Part shown: one piece after another, positions 14,444 through 19,853 of the stretch
How the letters are laid out: each line of letters starts with the position of its first letter
How positions within the stretch are numbered: the first letter of the stretch is position 1
Assembly: GCA_903908785.1 (NCBI GenBank)
Contig: CAIVTL010000173.1
Coordinates: 1 to 19,853 of the forward strand
Length of the DNA: 19,853 nucleotides
Reading direction: 5' to 3'
From: Caldifarciminota bacterium
GTDB lineage: Bacteria > Hydrothermota > Tepidihabitantia > Tepidihabitantales > Tepidihabitantaceae
The notes under the pieces: model-generated
The model's database searches: none
What the model was told of the DNA's origin: nothing
Seen by the model: the letters and a program-made list of their open reading frames with translations, nothing else
Position numbers and translations under genes: made by a program

Positions 14444-14730
14444 CGCAATAAACAATTCCTGACGGTGACCCCGAGGTCAGCGGAAGGAGCGAGCGCAGGA
14501 GTTGGCCCCAAGCGCGGAACTCCCGGTGGCAATCACAGAGAGGCTGTTGGAGGAATTCCGGGGCCAGGCCGAGGTTGGTCCATTTGCGCACGCAGAGTTC
14601 GAGCGCCGCGGACGGCGGTTCAACCCGGGCCGCGTTCCGGCCATGCACGAAGAACGGGAACTCGGTTCGACGAATGAAGGCCAGGATGCCGCCGGTCGCC
14701 GGCGTCAGAATAAAAGGACTCACTCGGTGA

Positions 14731-14758
14731 AATGACGAAGTCCGAATGACGAGGGCGA
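14731..14758. repeat. Short 7-bp array of AATGACG type
   Basis: Units at 14731, 14738, 14745 and 14752: AATGACG, AAGTCCG, AATGACG, AGGGCGA. Confidence 0.5.
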
Positions 14759-14994
14759 GATGGGGAAAAGAACTGGGGAAATAGCGGGAAGCGGACTTGG
14801 GACATAACTCCTGTATTATCATCCGGTTGAAGCCTAGTGCAAGTCTGAGAGTGCACATATAGGGGTCGCCCTGGGGGGGACGTCTTCGGACACGGCGCGA
14901 CACCAGCCTGAACAGACAATGACCGGTTCCTGAAACCAGACAACGAGCGCAACGACGACGGGTTCGGCTTCTCGAACGACTTCTGGAACAGGAA

Positions 14995-15072
14995 GAGGTT
15001 GAGGATGAGGTAAAGGTAGAGGTAGAGGCAAAGATTGAGGTCAAGGTTGAGGTCGAGATCGAAGGCGAGATT
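14995..15072. repeat. Degenerate hexamer tandem array (GAGGTN)
   Basis: Thirteen consecutive 6-bp units, mostly GAGGTT, GAGGTA or GAGGTC with A/G exchange at the first position (AAGGTA, AAGATT). In the plus frame this would encode alternating Glu/Lys and Val, but the frame has no start codon or ribosome site. It is the only clear hexamer array in a window otherwise dominated by heptamers. Confidence 0.75.
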
Positions 15073-15158
15073 CCGGTGCGGACGCGCGTGCCGACGCCGG
15101 TCGCGATACAGTCCAGGATAGGTTCAGATGAACAACGAGAGATGCTTCCAGAGACGCG

Positions 15159-15364
15159 AGGGATTCTAGATTTCAGATTCCCGATTGATGATTGGCGGAC
15201 GGCGGAAGGCGAGTTACGCGTTACGGGTTGCGGGTTGCGAGTGACGAGTTGGCGGTTGGAATACAGAAGTCCGGAGTCCGGAACCTCGGCGTTCTCGGTG
15301 GTTCGACTCCGGTTTCCGGGCGGCCCGGAGCCTGGAGCTTGCGGCTTGGACTTGGGCTTGCGCC
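15159..15364. repeat. Long heptamer tract with changing unit and central palindrome
   Basis: From 15159 to 15193 five in-register units end in GATT (AGGGATT, CTAGATT, TCAGATT, CCCGATT, GATGATT). Two GGCGGAN units follow at 15194-15207. From 15212 to 15260 seven in-register units follow NGTTRCG (AGTTACG, CGTTACG, GGTTGCG twice, AGTGACG, AGTTGGC, GGTTGGA). AGTCCGG occurs twice at 15268-15281. A perfect 7+1+7 palindrome, TCCGGGCGGCCCGGA, lies at 15315-15329, followed by GGAGCCT-type units to about 15361. Confidence 0.8.
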
Positions 15365-15376
15365 TGCCCCTCCCGC

Positions 15377-15856
15377 CTAGCGGTTGAGGCGGAGGATGGC
15401 GGCGTTGAGGAGGGCGGCGAAGCTGACCCACGCAATGTACGGCAGGAGCAGGAGGCCGGCGGGAGTCGAGACCCGGAAGAAGAGGATGATGGTCGCGAGG
15501 ATTGCCAGCCAGAGGCCGCTGATGCCGATGAGCCCGGTGAGCGGCGATCGCAATCCGAAGAAGAAGACCGACCAGAGCGCGTTCAGTATGAGTTGGGCCA
15601 GGAACACCGCCAGCGCGAGCTTCACCCCGGCAGCGCCGAAGCCCTGTTTCCAAACGAGCCACGCCGCGACTGCCATCAGCAGGTAGAGCACGGTCCAGGC
15701 CGGTCCGAACAGCCATTCGGGCGGGTTGAACGAGGGCTTGTTCAGACCTTTGTACCACGTCGGTATCGCGCGCACGGTGGCAAACGAACCGACGCTGCCC
15801 GCAGCCAGCACCGCCCCGACGCAGATGAGGAGTCTCGACAGGTTGGGGCTGAGCAA
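15377..15856 (-). CDS. tspO: TspO/MBR family membrane protein
   Basis: A 159-residue protein with five TM segments, the usual TspO size. Diagnostic pieces are WYKGLNKPSFNPPEWLFGPA followed by WTVLYLLMAVAAWLVW in the first half, LNALWSVFFFGLRSP in the middle, and LLLPYIAWVSFAALLNAAI at the end. TspO proteins bind tetrapyrroles and cholesterol-like ligands and are linked to stress and porphyrin handling. The start is TTG (15854-15856), 3 nt after the permease stop, with GGAGAG about 9 nt upstream; no ATG lies nearby. It ends in TAG. Its tight spacing puts it in one transcription unit with the ABC permease. Confidence 0.93.
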   Translation of the reverse strand: MLSPNLSRLLICVGAVLAAGSVGSFATVRAIPTWYKGLNKPSFNPPEWLFGPAWTVLYLLMAVAAWLVWKQGFGAAGVKLALAVFLAQLILNALWSVFFFGLRSPLTGLIGISGLWLAILATIILFFRVSTPAGLLLLPYIAWVSFAALLNAAILRLNR

Positions 15857-15859
15857 CGC

Positions 15860-16612
15860 CTAGTACTCTCCGCGGTTGAAGAAGAAGACCGCGGCCGCGG
15901 TGGTGAGCACGCCGAACGCGACCAGGAACCCGGCGTCGAAAACAGGTGAGTGGTAGGAGAATCCCAGCACCAATTTCCGCACGAGGTCAACGCCGTAGGT
16001 CAGGGGGTTGATGCGCACGAGAGCGTTAAGCCAGATGGGCAGGCCTTTGACCGGGAAGAGCGCGCCGGACAGGAACCACATCGGCATGATGACGAAGTTC
16101 ATGATGGTGCCGAACCCCTGGAACGAGGTCATCCGCGCCGCAATCACGATGCCGATACCGGTCAGGCCGAACGACAGCAGGGCGATGACGAAGATGAGCG
16201 GCACGATGTTGGCGAGGGGAATGCGGACGTGTACCAGCGGCGCGAGCAGCAGGATGATGCAGCCCTGGACCAGCGAGAGCGTGGTCCCGGCGAGGCCCTT
16301 GCCGATGACAATCGAGGTGCGCGGGACCGGCGCGACGAGTATCTCTTTTAAGAACCCGAACTCGCGGTCCCAGATGATGCTGATGGCCGACTGGATTGAG
16401 GTGAAGATGGCGGTCATCGCGATGATGCCCGGGAAGATGAACTGGGTGTAGTTGACGTTGCCGATTGAGCCGGCCGAGCCGCGCAGGCCCATGCCCAGCA
16501 CGAACAGCCAGAGCACCGGCCGGGTCAGAGAGCCGTAGAGTTGGCTCTTTTCCCGGAAGTAGCGGATGACGTCCCGCTCCCAGACCATACGGATACAGGC
16601 TATGTCTATCAT
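15860..16612 (-). CDS. ABC-2 type transporter permease (DrrB-like)
   Basis: A 250-residue protein with six TM segments. LTRPVLWLFVLGMGLRG, YTQFIFPGIIAMTAIFTS, DREFGFLKEILVAPVPRTSIVIGK (quoted here as DREFGFLKEILVAPVPR) and NFVIMPMWFLSGALFPV with NPLTYGVDLVR are standard conserved elements of ABC-2 exporters of the drug/polysaccharide type. It forms a transporter with the DrrA-like ATPase upstream, probably as a dimer of two ATPases and two permeases exporting a hydrophobic compound. The 100-nt gap between the two genes is taken up by a heptamer hairpin, unusual for such pairs. It ends in TAG. Confidence 0.92.
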   Translation of the reverse strand: MIDIACIRMVWERDVIRYFREKSQLYGSLTRPVLWLFVLGMGLRGSAGSIGNVNYTQFIFPGIIAMTAIFTSIQSAISIIWDREFGFLKEILVAPVPRTSIVIGKGLAGTTLSLVQGCIILLLAPLVHVRIPLANIVPLIFVIALLSFGLTGIGIVIAARMTSFQGFGTIMNFVIMPMWFLSGALFPVKGLPIWLNALVRINPLTYGVDLVRKLVLGFSYHSPVFDAGFLVAFGVLTTAAAVFFFNRGEY

Positions 16613-16623
16613 ACTCGGGCGAA

Positions 16624-16707
16624 GGCAGAAGTCAGATGCGAGATTGCAGAAGTCAGAGTGTCCCGGAGTTCTGCATTCTGCACTCTAGCTTCTAGGTTCT
16701 GACTTCG
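16624..16707. repeat. Inverted heptamer hairpin between ABC ATPase and permease
   Basis: Twelve 7-bp units in one register. The first five follow NNNAGAN (GGCAGAA, GTCAGAT, GCGAGAT, TGCAGAA, GTCAGAG). A central unit with TCCCGGA at the junction follows. The last six follow the complement, NNNTTCT (GAGTTCT, GCATTCT, GCACTCT, AGCTTCT, AGGTTCT, GACTTCG). The ends pair as GAAGTCAGA with TCTGACTTC. The transcript should fold into a long imperfect stem 3' of the ATPase stop. Confidence 0.8.
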
Positions 16708-16712
16708 CCTGG

Positions 16713-17697
16713 TCATCTCCCTACCCGTCCCATCCGCTGGAGCCGACTCTTCAGCTTGTCGTGGCCGCTGGCTTCGTCGTCGCGGATTTCCCGGCCGGTC
16801 ATCTTGAGGAACACGTCTTCCGGGGTCGGCGGCCGCACGCTTACGGTCCGCACCGCCACTGACAATTCCCGCACCAGCCCGGGCACGAATGCGGCGCCGT
16901 TCTCGACTTCGAAGTGGAGCCCGGTCGCATCCCGCACGACCTCGACGCCGTACCGCTGTTTCACTTCGGCTTCGGCGGCCACGTTGTCCGCGGTTTCGAG
17001 GTGGATGCAGTCGCCCTGCACCTGCGCCTTGAGCTTCGCCGGGGGTGTCGAGCGCGATAATCCGGCCGTGGTCGATTATTGCGATGCGGTCGCAGTTCTC
17101 GGCCTCGTCCATGTAGTGAGTTGTAAGGAACAGGGTCGTGCCGCGCTCCCGCCTCAGCTTCAGCAGGCGCTCCCAGATACGCGAGCGGGTCTGTGGGTCG
17201 AGCCCAAGGGTAGGTTCGTCCAGGAACAGCACCCGCGGCGAGTGGAGCAGCCCGCGAGCGATTTCCAGCCGCCGCTTCATGCCACCGGAGAAATTGCGGA
17301 CAATCTCATTCGCCCGGTCCGCGAGTTCCATCCATTCCAGCGTCTCGGTGATGCGCGTATTCACTTCGGCCCGCGGCACCTTGTAGACCATGGCGTGGAA
17401 CCGCAGGTTCTCGCGCGCGGTCAGCCGGTCGTCGAGCGACGGGTCCTGGAAGATGATGCCGATGGAGCGGCGCACGTCGTTGTGCCGGCGCACGAGGTCG
17501 AACCCGGCCACCTTGGCCGTGCCCGCGCTCGGCCGGATGAGCGTGCAGAGCATCCGCACGGTCGTGGTCTTGCCCGCGCCGTTCGGGCCGAGGAACCCGA
17601 ATATCTCACCGGAGTTGACCGTGAAGGAAATGCCGTCCACGGCCGTGAACGCCTTGAACCGGCGGGAAAGCCCGCTGACTTCAATCGCGGGAGTCAT
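16713..17697 (-). pseudogene. DrrA-like ABC transporter ATPase, frameshifted by one extra base
   Basis: Codons 1-219 from the ATG at 17697 give a normal ATPase: Walker A GPNGAGKTT (37-45), Q-loop Gln84, signature NFSGGMKRR (135-143), Walker B RVLFLDEP (155-162) and switch His194. At 17041-17045 the plus strand has GGGGG; with four G the frame continues into QGDCIHLETADNV, YGVEVVRDATGLHFEVENGA and SVRPPTPEDVFLKMTGREI, the usual DrrA-type C-terminal domain, stopping at 16713. The corrected protein has 327 residues. As written, the frame instead reads Arg/Gly-rich nonsense through the hairpin to a TGA at 16609-16611 that overlaps the permease ATG. The homopolymer makes a sequencing or assembly error likely; slippage or a true mutation is possible. 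Confidence 0.88.
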
Positions 17698-17767
17698 GTG
17701 GCCGGAAGCTGGCTCTCACTCGGTTGCCAAGATTGGAGTCTACTGACATGTGTCTGATCCAGCGGCG

Positions 17768-17897
17768 CAAGTGAAAGGACCAAGTAGTAAGGACAAAGGA
17801 CTAAGCAACGGAGAAAGACCAAAGTGGGAAGGCCGAGTCGGATTCGGACTTACTACTTTCCACTTGCTTTGTCCTTTGTACTTTGGCCTTTGTTCTT
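17768..17897. repeat. Inverted heptamer hairpin 3' of the FrdA-like gene
   Basis: Five in-register AAGNNNN units at 17775-17809 (AAGGACC, AAGTAGT, AAGGACA, AAGGACT, AAGCAAC), then a centre with a short CCGA/TCGG dyad. Six in-register units follow at 17855-17896 (ACTTTCC, ACTTGCT, TTGTCCT, TTGTACT, TTGGCCT, TTGTTCT), which are the complement of the left arm type. It begins 20 nt after the stop of the flavoprotein gene and fills most of the 219-nt spacer before the ATPase, so it may also terminate or protect that transcript. Confidence 0.8.
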
Positions 17898-17916
17898 GCC
17901 TTGATGGCAACGCCCG

Positions 17917-19563
17917 CTACTCGCAACCGAGAGCCGCGAAAGGAAACGGCGTCTTGAACTCCGGCCGCCGGTACTCGGGCAGAAGCATCGGCGAGCGCCG
18001 TTCCAGTGGCACCGCTGCCTTCTTCAACTCTGCCTCGTAGGCGGCGACGTGCATGAAAGACGGGGGACGGGAGACGGGAGACAGGGCCTTGGCGGCTTCC
18101 GCCGCGGCGATGCCGGCCCGGCGACCGAACACGAGGATATCGAGCAGCGAGTTGCCCATCAGCCGGTTCCGGCCGTGGATGCCGCCCGCGACTTCACCCG
18201 CCGCGTAGAGGTTCGCTACGCCGGTCTCGCTGTTGTCCTTAATCAGGATGCCGCCGTTCTGGTAGTGCTGGGTCGGGTAGGTGAGTATCGGTTCCTTGTC
18301 CATGAAGATGCCGAACCGTTCGTACTGATGGTACATCGCCGGCAGGTTCTTCTTCACCGCGCCCGGGCCCTTGAGCACTTCAATCAGTGGCGTGTCCAGC
18401 CAGACGCCAAGGCGACCGGTCGGTGTGACCACGCCGAGGTTGCGCCCCTTGCACTCGCGGATGATGGCCGAGGCGGTGACGTCGCGGCTTTCCAGTTCGT
18501 AGATGAACCGGTTGCCTTCGGCGTTGACGAGGTGAGCGCCGACGCCCCGCACCTTCTCGGTAATCAGCAGGCCGAGAATCTGCTCCGGGTAAACCGCGCC
18601 GGTCGGGTGGTACTGGATGGTGTCGATGAATGCGAGCTTTGCCCCGGCCCGGTAGGCAAGCACCAGTCCGTCCGCGGTCGCGCCGTAGTGATTGGTGCAA
18701 GGAAAACCCTGGATGTGCAGGCGTCCGCACCCCCCGGTGGCGATGATGGTCGTCTTCGCCCGGACCACGAAGTGTTCCTGGGTCTCGAGATTCACGAAAG
18801 CCGCGCCCGCGCAGGCGCCCTGCTCGTCGGTCAGCAGTTCGACCGCCGCGCAGTACTCCAGCAGCTCCAGGTTCTGGTTGCGGAACTCGTCGCGCAGGGT
18901 GCGCATGATTTCCGCGCCGGTGTAGTCACGCGCCGCGTGCATCCGCCGACGCGAGGTGCCGCCGCCGTGAATCGTTATCATCGTACCGTCGGCTTCTTTG
19001 TCGAACATCACGCCTAACTCTTCGAGCCACTCGATGACGCCCGGCGCGTCGGAGACGAGCGCCCGCGCCAGTTCCGGGATGTTCTTGAAGTGGCCGCCGC
19101 CCATTACGTCGAGATAGTGCCGCTCCGGCGAGTCGTTCGCGTTGTCCGCGGCCTGGATTCCGCCCTGCGCCATCATCGTGTTGGCGTCGCCGATGCGGAG
19201 CTTCGTTACCGTCAGCACCTTCGCGCCCCGGGCCGCGGCCACCAGCGCCGCGGAAACGCCCGCCCCGCCCGCGCCGATAATCAGCACATCCACGTCGAAC
19301 TTCGGGTGTTCAGTATCGAAAGTGGCCGGGAGGACAATCGGCCACGCCTCGAGCACGTCGGCAATTTCGTGCGGGGTCCGGTCGCCCTGGTTCGGGCCGA
19401 GGGCGAGCGCCCGCATTGAACTCTCGATGTAGTCGGGGTGAAATCCCTTGAGCAGTTCCTTCTTGCCGTCGGCGCCGAGCAGCGGAATCCTGGCTTCCTT
19501 GATACGTGCGTCGCGGGTCGCGTCGAGCCGCTTGATTGACTCCTGCATTGAAGCGGGATACAT
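17917..19563 (-). CDS. FrdA/SdhA-type FAD-dependent fumarate reductase / succinate dehydrogenase flavoprotein
   Basis: A 548-residue protein from the ATG at 19563 (a TTG eight codons upstream is poorer). Residues 1-80 are an extra N-terminal helical region (HPDYIESSMRAL, LGPNQGDRTPHEIAD) seen in a distinct subgroup. FAD binding is by DVLIIGAGGAGVSAALVAA (GxGxxG at 97-102). TMMAQGGIQAA, ATGGCGRL, QYHPTGAVYPE (HPTG 319-322), LLITEKVRGVGAHLVN with Arg339, TQHYQNGGI and GRNRLMGNSLLDILVFGRRAG (given as GRNRLMGNSLLD) are family hallmarks with the substrate-binding and catalytic residues. The normal C-terminal domain is short. A GACGGGA heptamer run is built into codons near residue 495-502. The upstream partial gene may encode a partner subunit. 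L-aspartate oxidase is an alternative. Confidence 0.85.
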   Translation of the reverse strand: MYPASMQESIKRLDATRDARIKEARIPLLGADGKKELLKGFHPDYIESSMRALALGPNQGDRTPHEIADVLEAWPIVLPATFDTEHPKFDVDVLIIGAGGAGVSAALVAAARGAKVLTVTKLRIGDANTMMAQGGIQAADNANDSPERHYLDVMGGGHFKNIPELARALVSDAPGVIEWLEELGVMFDKEADGTMITIHGGGTSRRRMHAARDYTGAEIMRTLRDEFRNQNLELLEYCAAVELLTDEQGACAGAAFVNLETQEHFVVRAKTTIIATGGCGRLHIQGFPCTNHYGATADGLVLAYRAGAKLAFIDTIQYHPTGAVYPEQILGLLITEKVRGVGAHLVNAEGNRFIYELESRDVTASAIIRECKGRNLGVVTPTGRLGVWLDTPLIEVLKGPGAVKKNLPAMYHQYERFGIFMDKEPILTYPTQHYQNGGILIKDNSETGVANLYAAGEVAGGIHGRNRLMGNSLLDILVFGRRAGIAAAEAAKALSPVSRPPSFMHVAAYEAELKKAAVPLERRSPMLLPEYRRPEFKTPFPFAALGCE

Positions 19564-19568
19564 GCTAG

Positions 19569-19577
19569 CCCCCCCCC
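19569..19577 (-). promoter_or_regulatory. G9 tract in the ribosome-binding position
   Basis: Nine consecutive G on the minus strand end 5 nt before the ATG at 19563, where a Shine-Dalgarno sequence would sit. No AGGAGG is present. The tract length may vary and alter translation. Confidence 0.5.
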
Positions 19578-19583
19578 GACAAT

Positions 19584-19674
19584 TCAAATTGCAGATTGCA
19601 GATTGCAGATTGCAGATTGGTCCGGCCGGACCATTTTGAATTTTGACATCTGCATTTTGATATTTGCATTGCTG
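19584..19674. repeat. Inverted heptamer array around a perfect 14-bp palindrome
   Basis: In a single 7-bp register: TCAAATT, four identical GCAGATT units (19591-19618), GGTCCGG, CCGGACC, then ATTTTGA, ATTTTGA, CATCTGC, ATTTTGA, TATTTGC, ATTGCTG. The two central units form GGTCCGGCCGGACC (19619-19632), and the right arm is the complement of the left arm type. It lies between a stop codon (19681) and the FrdA-like start, ending within the leader. Confidence 0.85.
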
Positions 19675-19680
19675 CCGCTC

Positions 19681-19853
19681 TCATGGTTCAACATCCCTTG
19701 TCTTCGGGTCGTAGAACAGGGCCGACAGGTCGGCCTCGGCCAGCTTGACCAGCTTGTCCAGCCCGGGCTCGAACCTGCCTTCCTTGATTTCCTTCATCCG
19801 TTCGGCCAGGTGCGGCGACTTCTTCTGCACCTTGGCCCCGTACAGCCGCCGCG
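19681..19853 (-). CDS. C-terminal end of an unidentified protein (partial)
   Basis: The frame is open from the right edge to TGA at 19681-19683, 57 codons. It reads RRLYGAKVQKKSPHLAERMK and then a charged helical tail ending in LSALFYDPKTRDVEP. There is no motif I can assign. Its position just upstream of the FrdA-like flavoprotein suggests a partner subunit such as an Fe-S or electron-transfer protein, but that is context only. Confidence 0.6.
   Translation of the reverse strand, partial: RRLYGAKVQKKSPHLAERMKEIKEGRFEPGLDKLVKLAEADLSALFYDPKTRDVEP

Larger units (their letters stand above)
14052..15376. other. 1.3-kb spacer without a credible gene
   Basis: Long frames exist on both strands, but they lack start signals and protein-like composition, and they read through repeats. 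In order the region holds the lipoprotein promoter, a 120-bp MITE-like element (14324-14443), a non-coding stretch, short heptamers near 14731-14758, a hexamer array (14995-15072), and a long heptamer tract with a palindrome (15159-15364) ending next to the TspO stop. Confidence 0.65.

Noticed and set aside
15159..15364. CRISPR array
   Set aside because: The repeats are 7 bp, contiguous and degenerate; there are no 25-40 bp repeats with unique spacers and no cas genes.
14923..15387. Plus-strand frame encoding alternating Glu/Lys-Val and continuing to 15387
   Set aside because: It has no good start codon or ribosome site, and the peptide is dictated by tandem repeats rather than by protein-like composition.
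14385..15758. A 457-codon minus-strand frame spanning the large spacer and the TspO gene
   Set aside because: It overlaps the clear TspO gene in another frame and reads through hexamer and heptamer repeats as Ser/Arg-rich, low-complexity protein. It has no ribosome site.
16609..17043. The shifted C-terminus of the ABC ATPase as a new domain
   Set aside because: The shifted frame is Arg/Gly-rich and unlike any protein domain, whereas removing one G yields a textbook DrrA-type C-terminus.

Overview
This is a bacterial, high-GC window of about 20 kb in which almost every gene runs on the minus strand. A short secreted protein with a Por/T9SS-type C-terminal sorting tail, a lipoprotein with Ig-like and beta-helix parts, and an oxidoreductase-rich gene set suggest an uncultured FCB-related lineage. 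The style recalls candidate division WOR-3 (Stahlbacteria), but that is an impression from protein style, not a computed placement. I see no rRNA, tRNA, CRISPR array, transposase or phage gene.

Layout, in minus-strand order from the right edge. (1) The C-terminus of an unidentified protein is followed by a FrdA/SdhA-type flavoprotein (17917-19563) whose start codon sits behind a G9 tract. (2) A DrrA-like ABC ATPase, broken by one extra base in a homopolymer, is followed by an ABC-2 permease and a TspO/MBR protein. (3) A 1.3-kb spacer without a credible gene holds heptamer and hexamer repeats and a 120-bp MITE-like inverted repeat. (4) Next come a beta-helix lipoprotein, a HARE-HTH-like protein, a two-TM coiled-coil protein, a miniature T9SS-type protein, a small membrane protein, a membrane protein with an ICMT-like methyltransferase domain, and a class V aminotransferase with a vestigial extra N-terminal domain. 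(5) Two plus-strand genes, a flavodoxin and an ICMT-like protein, are each interrupted by an in-frame TAG although promoter and ribosome binding sites look intact. (6) A truncated flavodoxin overlaps an iron-sulfur-flavoprotein-like reductase. (7) A four-gene cassette is stitched together by 4-nt stop/start overlaps: radical SAM/SPASM, small membrane protein, Cys-rich protein, GMC oxidoreductase with a Cys cluster.

The most unusual signal lies between the genes. Most sizeable minus-strand spacers from 8.1 kb rightwards contain degenerate 7-bp tandem arrays whose unit differs from place to place. In three of them the array is followed by a GC-rich core and then by an array of complementary units, making a long imperfect hairpin directly 3' of a stop codon. 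In five spacers, directly 3' of a gene and in the same orientation, there are decayed peptide fragments reading like HDKMVGLVETML and/or VYELYGLTEDEV. I recognise these as the two conserved pieces at the C-terminal end of Eco57I/TaqI-like restriction-modification methyltransferases. In several of these the stretch between or after the pieces is heptamer repeat. I regard this as a candidate undescribed repeat family.

Three genes are disrupted by single-base changes (two TAG codons, one homopolymer indel), so read-level verification should precede any claim about recoding or gene decay.
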